NCBI RefSeq assembly: GCF_014636175.1
Contig: NZ_BMDW01000010.1
Span: 1 to 64,000, forward strand
DNA: 64,000 nucleotides
Direction: 5' to 3'
From: Sphingomonas psychrolutea
GTDB lineage: Bacteria > Pseudomonadota > Alphaproteobacteria > Sphingomonadales > Sphingomonadaceae
The position numbers and the translations under genes are program-made. This document shows positions 1-7,862 of this stretch, in pieces; positions within the stretch are counted from its first letter, which is position 1; each line of letters begins with the position of its first letter. The notes beneath the pieces were generated by a model. That model searched no databases. It was not told the DNA's origin and worked only from the letters and a program-made list of their open reading frames with translations.

Positions 1-109
1 ACGCGGCGAAAACCGAAATCCCCATAGGTCAGCACGCGTGGCCCGCGGCTTCCTGCTTTGGAGGATATCGTACGCCTGCCGGCATCCGATATCCTTCACA
101 GAACCGGAC

Positions 110-514
110 CTACGCTACCTTCGTGATCGCGCGGGTGAGGAATTCGATCTCGCCAAGCGCGCTGGCGTCGCTGCTCCCGAGCAGGAGATAGCCCAAAGAA
201 TACTCATAGTATACGCTGACAATATCGTCGCCGAAATGTAATTCTCCCTCCACGAAATCCTCGCCCTCTTCATAGAGAGGGAGGTCGAGCGCGGACGGTT
301 TGGCGTGCGCAATAATCGACGTGATCTCATCCAATGCTTGCCTGAACGGGATGCTATGGTCGCCAGCAGGCCCAAGCCAGTAGACCAACTCCTTACCGAA
401 CTGGGGATTAGGCTTGACCAGCGGAGCGGAGTGAACCTTTAGCACCCCGTCCTTATGCCGAATGCATAGCCGGAGGACAATGTCCGCTGACCACCCACGT
501 TCGGTCCTTCGCAC
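110..514 (-). CDS. hypothetical protein, about 134 aa
   Basis: I do not recognise this protein. It is acidic and soluble-looking, with no signal peptide or membrane segment. The last 50 residues are rich in Glu, Asp and aromatic residues (for example EGEDFVEGELHFGDD and VYYEYSLGYLLLGSS), which looks like a folded beta-rich domain and not a shadow frame. The start is a GTG at 512-514 with a weak AGGA a few bases upstream, so a different start is possible. It stands alone, with no gene on its left inside the window and a DUF2256 gene upstream on the same strand. Small immunity-type proteins can look like this, but nothing here proves such a role. Confidence 0.55.
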   Translation of the reverse strand: MRRTERGWSADIVLRLCIRHKDGVLKVHSAPLVKPNPQFGKELVYWLGPAGDHSIPFRQALDEITSIIAHAKPSALDLPLYEEGEDFVEGELHFGDDIVSVYYEYSLGYLLLGSSDASALGEIEFLTRAITKVA

Positions 515-656
515 TGTCCTACATCGCGCCAGCCTGTCATGCTCGCGGTCCGCTCTTTCAAACCGTCGAACTCATCCTGCCGCGGGAGCCAAGAAAACCC
601 GCGTGATGGTGCGACTCTGTGTGACTTTAGCCACAAAAACAGGCATCTCCAACAGG

Positions 657-800
657 CTAGAGCCCGGTCTTGCGGCACCGGTCCGAGCAATAAACGACCT
701 TCTCCCAATCGCGCGCCCATTTCTTGCGCCACGTGAAGGGGCGCTCGCAGACCGGGCAGGTCTTGGTCGGGAGGTTCGCCTTGGCGATGCCTTGGGGCAT
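657..800 (-). CDS. DUF2256 zinc-ribbon-like protein, 47 aa
   Basis: This short gene reads [20 protein letters not shown] and continues to a TAG at 657-659. It carries two Cys pairs, CPVC near residue 15 and CSDRC near residue 38, separated by a Trp/Lys/Arg-rich stretch ([14 protein letters not shown]). That pattern, the 47-residue length and the KxCPVCxRPFxWRKKW signature match the DUF2256 family, small presumed metal-binding proteins of unknown function. An AGAAGG ribosome-binding site lies 7-8 bases before the ATG. A palindromic repeat separates it from aroB. Confidence 0.85.
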   Translation of the reverse strand: MPQGIAKANLPTKTCPVCERPFTWRKKWARDWEKVVYCSDRCRKTGL

Positions 801-820
801 GGGATTACCTTCTAACAATG

Positions 821-923
821 CGCTTCCCCGGCGAAGGCCGGGGCCCAGTCGCGGAGGTTTATCGGGTTAGGCCTGCGCTCTCCAAATAGCCGCTCGCAAC
901 TGGGCCCCGGCCTTGGGGAAGCG
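821..923. repeat. intergenic palindromic repeat (copy 1)
   Basis: The left arm (821-849) and right arm (899-923) are inverted copies of CGCTTCCCC..AAGGCCGGGGCCCAGT. The left arm carries 4 extra bases (GGCG). The 49-base centre is not conserved with the arms. It fills the gap between the DUF2256 gene and aroB, two genes on the same strand. It is one of seven comparable palindromes in this window and resembles REP-like intergenic elements of high-GC alphaproteobacteria. Confidence 0.75.
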
Positions 924-938
924 TGAATGGGGGGAAGC

Positions 939-2033
939 TTAACCAGCGTCCAGAAACGTCCGCACGTCGGCGAGCTCGACCGACTTGTCCAAAAACGTGC
1001 CGCCAATCCCGCGCGCCAGCAGGAAGGGCAGCGTCCCCGCATCCATCTTCTTGTCATGCAACATGTGGCCGACCAGCGTCTCGCCGTCCGCATCGATCCC
1101 CGCCGCCGCCACGCCATCGGGCAAGCCAACCGCCCGCAAATGCGCCGCCACCCGCTCGGCATCTGCCGCTGGCGCAAGGCCGTGCGCGGCGGAATAGCCG
1201 AACGCCAGTGCCATCCCCGCCGCAACCGCCTCGCCGTGGAGCAGCCGGTCAGAAAAGCCCGCCTCGGCCTCCAGCGCATGGCCGAAGGTATGGCCAAGAT
1301 TGAGCAAAGCGCGCGCGCCGGTCGTCTCGCGTTCGTCCTCGGCGACGATGCGCGCCTTGGCGGCGACCGAATGCGCGATGGCATGTTCGCGCGCCGCCGG
1401 GTCACCCGCAATCAGCGCGGCGGCATTCGCCTCGCACCACGCGAAAAACACCGGATCGTCGATCAGGCCGTATTTGACGACCTCGGCATAACCCGCGCGG
1501 ACTTGCCGCAGCGGCAGCGTGTCGAGCACTTGCGGGTCGATCAGCACCAAAGCGGGCTGGTGGAACGCGCCAATCAGGTTCTTGCCCGCCCGCGCGTTGA
1601 TCGCGGTCTTGCCGCCGACCGACGAATCGACTTGCGCGAGCAGAGTCGTCGGGATTTGCACGAAGCCGCAGCCGCGCTTCAGGATGCTGCACGCAAAGCC
1701 GACCAGATCGCCGATCACCCCACCGCCGAGCGCAATGACATGATCGCCGCGCTCGACGCCGAGATCGAGTAGCCGGTCGGTCAGCGCCTCGAGCTGCGCC
1801 CAGCTCTTGGTCGATTCGCCCGGCGGCAGCACGATCGCTTCGCTCGCCACGCCGGCGGTGGTTAGCGCGGCTTGGAGGGTGGCGAGGTGCGGCAGGACAT
1901 TCGCGTCGGTGACGATCGCCATCGTCCGCCCGCGCGACAGTGGCGCAAGCCAGTCAGCGGCGCGCGCGAGGAGCCCCGCTTCGATCACCACATCGTAACT
2001 GCGCGCACCCAGCGAAACCGGAATTGTCGTCAT
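939..2033 (-). CDS. aroB: 3-dehydroquinate synthase
   Basis: Converts DAHP to 3-dehydroquinate, the second step of the shikimate pathway, in the cytoplasm with NAD and a divalent metal. The 364-residue length is typical. Visible family features are the NAD-binding segment GGGVIGDLVGF (about residues 103-113), the phosphate/substrate loop DSSVGGKTAIN (about 136-146), GAFHQP (155-160), and the metal ligands in GYAEVVKYG, NLGHTFGHALEA and LHGEAVAAGM. The gene lies directly downstream of aroK with a 4-bp overlap (its ATG sits in the aroK stop region), so the two are translationally coupled. Confidence 0.97.
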   Translation of the reverse strand: MTTIPVSLGARSYDVVIEAGLLARAADWLAPLSRGRTMAIVTDANVLPHLATLQAALTTAGVASEAIVLPPGESTKSWAQLEALTDRLLDLGVERGDHVIALGGGVIGDLVGFACSILKRGCGFVQIPTTLLAQVDSSVGGKTAINARAGKNLIGAFHQPALVLIDPQVLDTLPLRQVRAGYAEVVKYGLIDDPVFFAWCEANAAALIAGDPAAREHAIAHSVAAKARIVAEDERETTGARALLNLGHTFGHALEAEAGFSDRLLHGEAVAAGMALAFGYSAAHGLAPAADAERVAAHLRAVGLPDGVAAAGIDADGETLVGHMLHDKKMDAGTLPFLLARGIGGTFLDKSVELADVRTFLDAG

Positions 2034-2584
2034 AACTGGCCGAGGGCTTTCAGGATGGTGTTGACCGTCGCGTCGTGCGGCGCGCGTTGGCTGGAGACGC
2101 GTAACGGCGCCAGCGCGTAGAACGGGTTGCGCACGCGCGCCAGGTCCTCAAGCACGGCGAGCGGATCGCGCCCGCGCAGCAAGGGCCGCGTGTCGCGGCG
2201 TGAGACGCGGTCGGCGAGCACCGAGGGCTTGGCATCGAGCCACACGGCAAAACCGCGCGCGAGGATCGCCGCGCGCGTGTCGGGATCGATGAACGCGCCG
2301 CCGCCCGTGGCGATCACGCGTTTCTCGCCGTTCATCAGCCGCGCGATCACGCGGCGTTCGCCGTCGCGGAAATAGGGTTCGCCGAAGCGTTCAAAGATAT
2401 CGGGGATCGACATGCCGGCCGCCGCCTCAATCTCGGTATCGGCATCGACAAAGGGCAGGCCAAGCCGCGTCGCAAGGCGGCGCCCAACGGTCGATTTGCC
2501 CGCGCCCATCAGGCCCACCAGCACAATCGGCTGGCCGTTCCACTTCGGCGTTTCGGGTTGAGGGGGGGCAGGGCTTTGCAACAT
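2030..2584 (-). CDS. aroK: shikimate kinase
   Basis: Phosphorylates shikimate at the 3-hydroxyl with ATP. The 184-residue protein has a Walker A motif GLMGAGKST (about residues 22-30), the shikimate-binding DADTEIE, the conserved GGGAF loop, and the lid segment RRDTRPLLRG. The frame is open further upstream to 2623. I chose the ATG at 2582-2584 (MLQSPAP) because it gives a normal length with a short variable N-terminus. It forms an operon with aroB. The start faces a divergently transcribed small membrane-protein gene about 90 bp away, so promoters for both directions should lie in 2585-2673. Confidence 0.95.
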   Translation of the reverse strand: MLQSPAPPQPETPKWNGQPIVLVGLMGAGKSTVGRRLATRLGLPFVDADTEIEAAAGMSIPDIFERFGEPYFRDGERRVIARLMNGEKRVIATGGGAFIDPDTRAAILARGFAVWLDAKPSVLADRVSRRDTRPLLRGRDPLAVLEDLARVRNPFYALAPLRVSSQRAPHDATVNTILKALGQL

Positions 2585-2673
2585 CGTTGTCGGGGCTATA
2601 CAGCGCAGGCGCGTCTCGGGCAAAAGGCCTGTGCGGGCGCCGCCCCGAATGTTTTGTAACAGGTCCCTCGCTT

Positions 2674-2811
2674 ATGTCCCGATTGCTCGTGCTGGTTCTT
2701 GTCGTCGTGGTCGTGCTGGCGGGCGTGCTGTTCGGCCTGTCGGCGATCGCGCATGAAAAGCCGTTGAAGCATGTCGAAAAGGCCGTGCCGGTTGCGAATC
2801 TCCAGAAATAA
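2674..2811 (+). CDS. small single-pass membrane protein, 45 aa
   Basis: The 45-residue product has an N-terminal MSRLLVLVL followed by a run of valines and leucines forming one membrane helix (about residues 4-24), then a short charged tail HEKPLKHVEKAVP. It overlaps the next gene by about 40 bases in a different frame, suggesting coupled translation. The family is not recognised. Confidence is moderate because it is short, but the hydrophobic segment with a clean start and stop argues for a real product. The frame stays open upstream to 2587. Confidence 0.5.
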   Translation: MSRLLVLVLVVVVVLAGVLFGLSAIAHEKPLKHVEKAVPVANLQK

Positions 2812-4636
2812 GATCGTACTGGCCGCGCTGCCGCTGATCGCGGCGGCGAGCCTGGCGATTCCCGCGCTCGGGCAGGATAAGCCCGAATCGATCCTGCCGC
2901 CGGGCTTTGGCGAGCCGACGCCTGCGCCGACGCAGGCCGCGCGTCCGCGGCCGACGACGCCAGCGCCGGTGGCGCAGCCAACCGTGGCCGTGCCGCAAGC
3001 GCCTGCGCCTGTGCTACCCGGCGCGGTGGAGGCACCACTCGCTCCCCCCAGTTCGGGCGCGACCCCAACCGCCATGGCGACGCCACCCGCCCCAACCGAC
3101 TTTGCGGCCTTCGTGCGCGCCGATATGCCCGATTATGCCAAGCGCTCGCTCGCCCGTGTTGGCGCGGCGGGGCCGGCCGAGGGCGCGATGGGCCCGCGCG
3201 CCTTCGGGCGTGCGGATGGCCGCTATCTCGAAACCTTGATGCGCCGCCTGAACGCACCGATCGCGTCGCGCTGGGTATCGATTGCGCTGCGGCGTGCGTT
3301 GCTCGCGCGGGTCGACACGCCGCGCGGGGTGAACGGCGCGGATTTCGCGGCGGAACGTTCGTGGCTGCTGACGCGGATGGGCGAATCGGTCGCGGCGCGG
3401 GCCATGGCGCAAGCCGTCGACAGTGAGAATTACACCCCCAAACTGTTCGAGGCGGCGATGCAGGCGGCGCTCGCAACCGGCGACCCGGCGGCGTTGTGCC
3501 CGATGGTCGATGCCGGCGCGACGCTGCGGCGCGAGCGCGGCTGGGTGCTGGCGCAGGCGATGTGCACCGGTCTGTCGGGGATGGGTGCGCGCGCGCAACC
3601 GATGATCGCCGCGGCGCGTCGCTCGGGTCTGGCTGGCGGGATCGACTTGTTGCTGGCGCAGAAGGTCGCGGGCGCCGGACAGAGCGGGCGTCAGGCCGTG
3701 ACGATCGAGTGGGACGGCGTCGAACAGCTGACGGCGTGGCGCTATGGCCTTGCCACCGCGACGGGAGTCGAAATTCCCGCGACGGTGTTGGCGACGGGCT
3801 CCAGCGCGGTGCAAGGCTGGCGCGCGTTGTCGCCTGCGCTTGAACCGCATGTCCGGGCGGCGGTCGCCGAACTGGCGGCGGCACGCGGGATCTTGTCGGG
3901 CGCGGCGCTGGTCGATCTTTACAGCGCGATCGAGGGCGATGACGACCAGTCGCTGGCCGAGGTCGGTATCGCGCGCGATCTGCGCGCCGCCTATGAAGCG
4001 CCCGACGCCGCGGGGCGCGCCGACGCACTGAAGCGGCTGTGGGACGAACCGAAGACGTATGAAGCGCGCTACGCGCGATTGGTGCTGACGGCGGGGGCGG
4101 CGGCACGCATTACGACAACACTGAAGGAGCCCGATGTCGATCGCCTCGTGGCGTCGATGCTGAGCGTCGGGTTCGATCCGCGTGCACTTCGCTGGCGCGA
4201 GGCAGCGGCGCGCGGCAGCAATGCGTGGGCGATGTTGACGCTGGTCGATCCGGCAGCACCGGCGCTGAGCACCGCCGATATCGGTGCCTATGCCGGTGCA
4301 AACGATCCCGAAGCCCTGAAGCAACGCATGTTTTTTGCAGGTGCCGCCGGGACCGGCCGGATGAGCGCGAACGACATTGAGAGCGAAGCGCGATCGCTCG
4401 GCGTGCGCATCGCGGATGAGGATAGCTGGACCCGCGCGATCCAGCAGGCGTCGCGTGATCAGGAGCCGGGGACCGTCGTTTTGCTCGCCGCGATCGGGAT
4501 GCAGACGCGGCTGTGGCACGGCGTCGCGCCCGAAACGGTCTATCACATCTGCAGCGCGCTGCAGGCGGTCGGCATGCCGGGCGAGGCGCGGATGGTCGCA
4601 GTCGAGGCGATCAGCCGGATGTCGCTCGGGCTTTGA
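2771..4636 (+). CDS. large exported alpha-helical protein of unknown function
   Basis: This protein of about 621 residues begins with a basic stretch, then a hydrophobic signal segment (IVLAALPLIAAASLAIPALG, about residues 15-34). A Pro/Ala/Thr-rich linker follows to about residue 110. The rest is Ala/Arg/Leu-rich and looks like helical repeats (TPR- or HEAT-like), with no catalytic motif I can name. It is probably periplasmic. The ATG at 2771 overlaps the upstream small gene; an in-frame TTG at 2792 is an alternative start closer to the signal helix. It sits between aroK and xerD. No function is proposed. Confidence 0.8.
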   Translation: MSKRPCRLRISRNKIVLAALPLIAAASLAIPALGQDKPESILPPGFGEPTPAPTQAARPRPTTPAPVAQPTVAVPQAPAPVLPGAVEAPLAPPSSGATPTAMATPPAPTDFAAFVRADMPDYAKRSLARVGAAGPAEGAMGPRAFGRADGRYLETLMRRLNAPIASRWVSIALRRALLARVDTPRGVNGADFAAERSWLLTRMGESVAARAMAQAVDSENYTPKLFEAAMQAALATGDPAALCPMVDAGATLRRERGWVLAQAMCTGLSGMGARAQPMIAAARRSGLAGGIDLLLAQKVAGAGQSGRQAVTIEWDGVEQLTAWRYGLATATGVEIPATVLATGSSAVQGWRALSPALEPHVRAAVAELAAARGILSGAALVDLYSAIEGDDDQSLAEVGIARDLRAAYEAPDAAGRADALKRLWDEPKTYEARYARLVLTAGAAARITTTLKEPDVDRLVASMLSVGFDPRALRWREAAARGSNAWAMLTLVDPAAPALSTADIGAYAGANDPEALKQRMFFAGAAGTGRMSANDIESEARSLGVRIADEDSWTRAIQQASRDQEPGTVVLLAAIGMQTRLWHGVAPETVYHICSALQAVGMPGEARMVAVEAISRMSLGL

Positions 4637-4641
4637 GCGGC

Positions 4642-5568
4642 ATGCTGCCAGCGAGCGAGGATCGCGCGCTGATCGACCGTTTCCTGGAGATGATGGCGGC
4701 GGAGGCGGGGGCGGCGAAGAACACGATCGCGGCGTATCGCAGCGATCTCGCGCTGGCGTCGGGCTTTCTGCATGGAAGGTTGAGCGTCGCGGCACCCGAA
4801 GACCTTGCGCGGCTGGGTGGCGAATGGCTGGCACTGTCGAAAGCGAGCGTCGCGCGTAAAGCGGCGGCGCTGCGCCGGTTTTTTGCGTTTCTGGCCGATG
4901 AAGGGCTGCGCACCGACGATCCCGGTGCGGCGCTGCCGCGGCCCGGGGCATCGCGTGGCTTGCCCAAGATTCTCGACATCGCCGATATCGACCGGCTGTT
5001 TGACGCCATTGCCGCGCGAATCGCCCGCGATCCGCCCGACCCGAATGATGTGCGGCTCTCCACGCTGGTCGAACTGCTCTACGGATCGGGGCTGCGCGCG
5101 ACCGAATTGGTGTCGCTGCCACGCCGTGCCATCGCGCCCGACCGTCCGTATCTGATCCTGCGCGGCAAGGGCGGCACCGAGCGGCTGGTGCCGCTGTCCG
5201 ACCGCGCGCGCGCCGCAGTCGCGCTGTGGCGGGCGCACGTCCCGCCGGAGAGCCCGTGGCTGTTCCCCTCGGGCAAGAGCCATCTCAGTCGTATCCGGCT
5301 TTATCAATTGCTGAAGGGGCTTGCCGCCGAGGCCGACATTCCGCCCGAACGCGTCAGCCCGCATGTCCTGCGGCATGCCTTTGCGACGCATTTGCTGGCG
5401 GGGGGTGCCGATTTGCGCGCGCTCCAGGCGATGCTCGGCCATGCCGACATCGCAACGACCGAAATCTACACGCATGTCGACGCGAGTCGGCTGGTCGAGC
5501 TGGTCAATGCTCGCCATCCACTCGCCGAAGCGACCGCGCGCGTTGACGCGCGCAAGCGCGGGGCCTAA
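4642..5568 (+). CDS. xerD: site-specific tyrosine recombinase, XerC/XerD family
   Basis: Resolves chromosome dimers at dif together with its partner recombinase and FtsK. The 308-residue protein has an N-terminal SAM-like core-binding domain (about 1-100) and a C-terminal catalytic domain. Catalytic residues are visible: Arg in GSGLRATEL, Lys in RGKGGTERLVPL, HVLRHAFATHLL, the LGHADIATTEIYTHV box with its His, and the nucleophilic Tyr in that box. The ATG at 4642 follows the previous stop by 5 bases; upstream in-frame codons belong to the overlapping gene. Assignment to XerD rather than XerC rests on the accA neighbourhood seen in other alphaproteobacteria, so the exact paralogue is less certain. 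Confidence 0.9.
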   Translation: MLPASEDRALIDRFLEMMAAEAGAAKNTIAAYRSDLALASGFLHGRLSVAAPEDLARLGGEWLALSKASVARKAAALRRFFAFLADEGLRTDDPGAALPRPGASRGLPKILDIADIDRLFDAIAARIARDPPDPNDVRLSTLVELLYGSGLRATELVSLPRRAIAPDRPYLILRGKGGTERLVPLSDRARAAVALWRAHVPPESPWLFPSGKSHLSRIRLYQLLKGLAAEADIPPERVSPHVLRHAFATHLLAGGADLRALQAMLGHADIATTEIYTHVDASRLVELVNARHPLAEATARVDARKRGA

Positions 5569-5580
5569 CCGCCCCGGCCT

Positions 5581-6528
5581 ATGGCAAGCTTCCTCGACTT
5601 TGAAAAACCGATCGCCGAGCTGCAAGGCCGGATCGACGAACTGCGCGAAACCGCCGCCGAGGGGACGGTCGACATTGCGTCCGAGGTCGGGCGGTTGCAG
5701 GCGAAATCGGACAAATTACTGCGCGACACCTATTTGCGCCTGACGCCGTGGCAGAAAACGCAAGTCGCGCGCCACGGTGAGCGGCCGCATTTCAAGGATT
5801 ATGTCGCCGGGCTGTTCGACGATTTCATGCTGCTGGCCGGCGACCGCGCGTTTGGCGACGATCAGGCGATCCTGGGCGGCTTTGCGACCTTTCGCGGGCG
5901 ACGCATCCTCGTCATCGGGCATGAGAAAGGCGACGACACCGCAAGCCGCCTGCGCCACAATTTCGGCATGGGAAAGCCCGAGGGATATCGCAAGGCGATC
6001 CGTTTGATGCGGCTTGCCGACCGTTTCGGTCTGCCGGTGGTAACGCTGGTCGATACGTCGGGTGCGTTTCCGGGGGTTCAGGCCGAAGAGCGTGGCCAGG
6101 CCGAGGCGATTGCGCGCTCGACCGAGCAATGCCTGTCGCTCGGCGTGCCGATGGTCGCAGCAATCGTGGGAGAGGGCGGTTCGGGCGGTGCGATCGCGCT
6201 TGCGGCGGCCAATACCGTGCTGATGTTCGAACATGCCATCTATTCGGTGATCTCGCCCGAGGCTGGGGCGTCGATTCTGTGGCGCACGTCTGACAAAGCA
6301 GCAGAGATGGCCGAGGCGATGAAGGTGACGGCGCAGGATCTGAAGGGCCTCGGCATCATCGATACGATCGTGCCCGAACCGCTGGGCGGTGCGCAGCGTG
6401 ACCCGGCGGCGGCGATTGCGACGCTGGGCGACGCGATTGCGGCGGCGCTGGCGAAATTCGACGGCCAGGATCCGGCGCAACTGCGGCGCGGGCGGCGCGA
6501 AAAGTTCCTGGCGATGGGGCGCCTTTAA
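5581..6528 (+). CDS. accA: acetyl-CoA carboxylase carboxyltransferase subunit alpha
   Basis: Transfers the carboxyl group from biotinyl-BCCP to acetyl-CoA, forming malonyl-CoA for fatty acid synthesis, together with AccD. The 315-residue length is standard. Family features include the N-terminal FLDFEKPIAELQGRIDELR, the NFGMGKPEGYRKAIRLM segment, LVDTSGAFPGVQAEERGQ, and the oxyanion-type GEGGSGGAIAL loop, followed by SVISPEAGASILW. It starts 12 bases after xerD and is probably cotranscribed. A strong hairpin follows about 29 bases after the stop. Confidence 0.97.
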   Translation: MASFLDFEKPIAELQGRIDELRETAAEGTVDIASEVGRLQAKSDKLLRDTYLRLTPWQKTQVARHGERPHFKDYVAGLFDDFMLLAGDRAFGDDQAILGGFATFRGRRILVIGHEKGDDTASRLRHNFGMGKPEGYRKAIRLMRLADRFGLPVVTLVDTSGAFPGVQAEERGQAEAIARSTEQCLSLGVPMVAAIVGEGGSGGAIALAAANTVLMFEHAIYSVISPEAGASILWRTSDKAAEMAEAMKVTAQDLKGLGIIDTIVPEPLGGAQRDPAAAIATLGDAIAAALAKFDGQDPAQLRRGRREKFLAMGRL

Positions 6529-6556
6529 GCGCGGCGGCGAGCGTTACGACAAAAAA

Positions 6557-6584
6557 GGGCGGCGAACCGAAAGGTTCGCCGCCC
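6557..6584 (-). terminator. perfect 12-bp hairpin terminator
   Basis: The stem GGGCGGCGAACC pairs perfectly with GGTTCGCCGCCC around a GAAA loop. Read on the minus strand it is followed by a run of six T, a textbook intrinsic terminator for the Flp pilin gene ending at 6612. On the plus strand the following bases are GATCTTT, so it may also end accA transcripts less efficiently. Confidence 0.9.
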
Positions 6585-6611
6585 GATCTTTAGAGGGGTA
6601 TCGTAAGAAGC

Positions 6612-6779
6612 TTACGTAGCCTTCATGTTCGACGAAACGTTGGTGAACGTGGTCTTCAGCTGGTTGCCCAGGCCCTGCATCGCTGCAATGGCGGCAACTG
6701 CGATCAGCGCTGCGATCAGGCCGTATTCGATGGCGGTCGCGCCCTTGGAATTCTTAATGAAATTGCGGATGGTCTTCAT
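6612..6779 (-). CDS. Flp family type IVb pilin, 55 aa
   Basis: This is a major-pilin-like subunit of Tad (tight adherence) pili. The 55-residue product begins MKTIRNFIKNSKGATAIEYG and continues with a hydrophobic helix (LIAALIAVAAIAAM). The prepilin peptidase site lies after SKG, with Glu at +5 of the mature peptide and the Flp-typical EYG motif. A signal of about 13 residues would leave a mature pilin of about 42. A second Flp gene lies upstream on the same strand. The intergenic 128 bp may hold its own promoter. A strong terminator follows. Confidence 0.93.
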   Translation of the reverse strand: MKTIRNFIKNSKGATAIEYGLIAALIAVAAIAAMQGLGNQLKTTFTNVSSNMKAT

Positions 6780-6907
6780 GTCCGGTCTCCAGTGGTGGTT
6801 GCTTCAGTACCCGGTCGGACCGGAGGACCGGACCAACATTCGCTGGTGTAGGAGAGCAGGGTTGAGAAAAGTTTAAACAGCTCGGAACTTTTTTTAGGGG
6901 TGGATTT

Positions 6908-7093
6908 TCACACGCTCGCGCGCGCAGCTTCCATCTTGTTGTTGACGTTGCCCCACATGCCGGTGGTGGTATTGGCGACTTCGATGAAGGCGACCACCAT
7001 CGTGATGACGATGAGCGCCGCGATCAGGCCATATTCGATCGCGGTCCCACCCCGTTTGTTACCCAGCAGTCGTTTCAGTGTCCCAACGATCAT
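6908..7093 (-). CDS. Flp family type IVb pilin, 61 aa
   Basis: This is the second Flp-type prepilin. It begins MIVGTLKRLLGNKRGGTAIE; the peptidase site lies after KRG and Glu sits at +5, followed by the same YGLIAALI helix as its neighbour. The C-terminal half (ITMVVAFIEVANTTTGMW) differs, so this is a diverged paralogue and not a recent copy. The pair could be major and minor pilins of one Tad apparatus. No tadABC, rcpA or prepilin peptidase gene is nearby. Divergent from mutT across about 58 bp. Confidence 0.9.
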   Translation of the reverse strand: MIVGTLKRLLGNKRGGTAIEYGLIAALIVITMVVAFIEVANTTTGMWGNVNNKMEAARASV

Positions 7094-7151
7094 GCGGGTT
7101 CCGCCCGTGAATAATCCAAGGCCGCTACATCTAAAGGAGGAGCGTTAACGA

Positions 7152-7577
7152 ATGGCTAAAGCCGTCACCCAAGCCAGCCTGTTCGTCGTCGCCGTGGCCC
7201 TGATCGATCAGGCGGGGCGGGTGCTGGTGCAGCAACGCCCCGCAGGCAAGCAGATGGCAGGTTTGTGGGAATTTCCCGGCGGCAAGGTCGAGGCGGGCGA
7301 GACGCCCGAGGCTGCGCTGGTGCGGGAGATCGCCGAAGAACTGGGCATTACCGTCGCGGAAGGCGCGCTGCGTCCGCTGACTTTTGCCAGCGAACCGCTC
7401 GCCGACCGGCATTTGCTGTTGCTGCTGTACCGATGCCGTGACTGGACGGGCGAACCCCAGGCACTGGATGCGGCGGCGCTGGCGTGGCACGCGCCCTCCG
7501 CCTTGCACCGCCTGGCGATGCCGCCGGCCGATAAGCCCTTCATCGCCATATTGGAACGCGCGTTAACCGGAGCCTGA
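7152..7577 (+). CDS. mutT: MutT-type Nudix (8-oxo-dGTP) diphosphatase
   Basis: Likely hydrolyses 8-oxo-dGTP to the monophosphate, cleansing the nucleotide pool. The 141-residue length matches MutT. The Nudix box is complete: GGKVEAGETPEAALVREIAE followed by ELGI (about residues 41-64), fitting GX5EX7REUXEEXGU. The N-terminal strand VVAVALIDQAGRVLVQQRP and FPGGK are also typical. An AGGAGG-type site lies upstream (around 7136). tRNA-Cys follows on the opposite strand. Substrate choice is inferred from family resemblance. Confidence 0.88.
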   Translation: MAKAVTQASLFVVAVALIDQAGRVLVQQRPAGKQMAGLWEFPGGKVEAGETPEAALVREIAEELGITVAEGALRPLTFASEPLADRHLLLLLYRCRDWTGEPQALDAAALAWHAPSALHRLAMPPADKPFIAILERALTGA

Positions 7578-7604
7578 CGGCTTTATGGTCAAATCCAGCA
7601 AAAT

Positions 7605-7678
7605 TGGAGGCCCGACCGGGAATCGAACCCGGGTGCGAGGATTTGCAGTCCTCTACGTCACCACTCCGCCATCGGGCC
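7605..7678 (-). tRNA. tRNA-Cys (GCA)
   Basis: On the minus strand a complete cloverleaf is seen. The acceptor GGCCCGA pairs with TCGGGCC, discriminator U73 is as expected for Cys, and CCA is encoded. The anticodon stem-loop GAGGACTGCAAATCCTC carries anticodon GCA, and the T arm contains GGTTCGATTCC. Confidence 0.97.
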
Positions 7679-7862
7679 TCAATGCTTTGCGAGGCGCGGC
7701 AGATGCAAGGGACGGCCCCCACTGTCAACCACCACCTGTAAAAATGCGGCGATCGCTCGCTTGGCGAACCCGCTGCAGCGCGATAGAAGCGATCTTCGTC
7801 AATCGGTGTATTGCATACCTAAAACAGTTGTGCGAAACCGGGTGTCCGATAAAGGTGGCACA

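Noticed and set aside
63..94. GGATATCG / CGATATCC inverted repeat at the left edge as a terminator for the 110-514 gene
   Set aside because: Stem is only 8 bp and AT-rich in the middle, loop is 16 bases, and no T run follows.
2427..5122. Very long open frames on the minus strand (559 and 702 codons) opposite the exported protein and xerD
   Set aside because: They are Arg/Pro/Ala-rich with no domain or signal and lie exactly antisense to well-supported genes. High GC content creates such open shadow frames.
6870..6907. AAAGTT..AACTTT pair after the second Flp gene as a terminator
   Set aside because: Only 6 bp and AT-rich; too weak to support the call.
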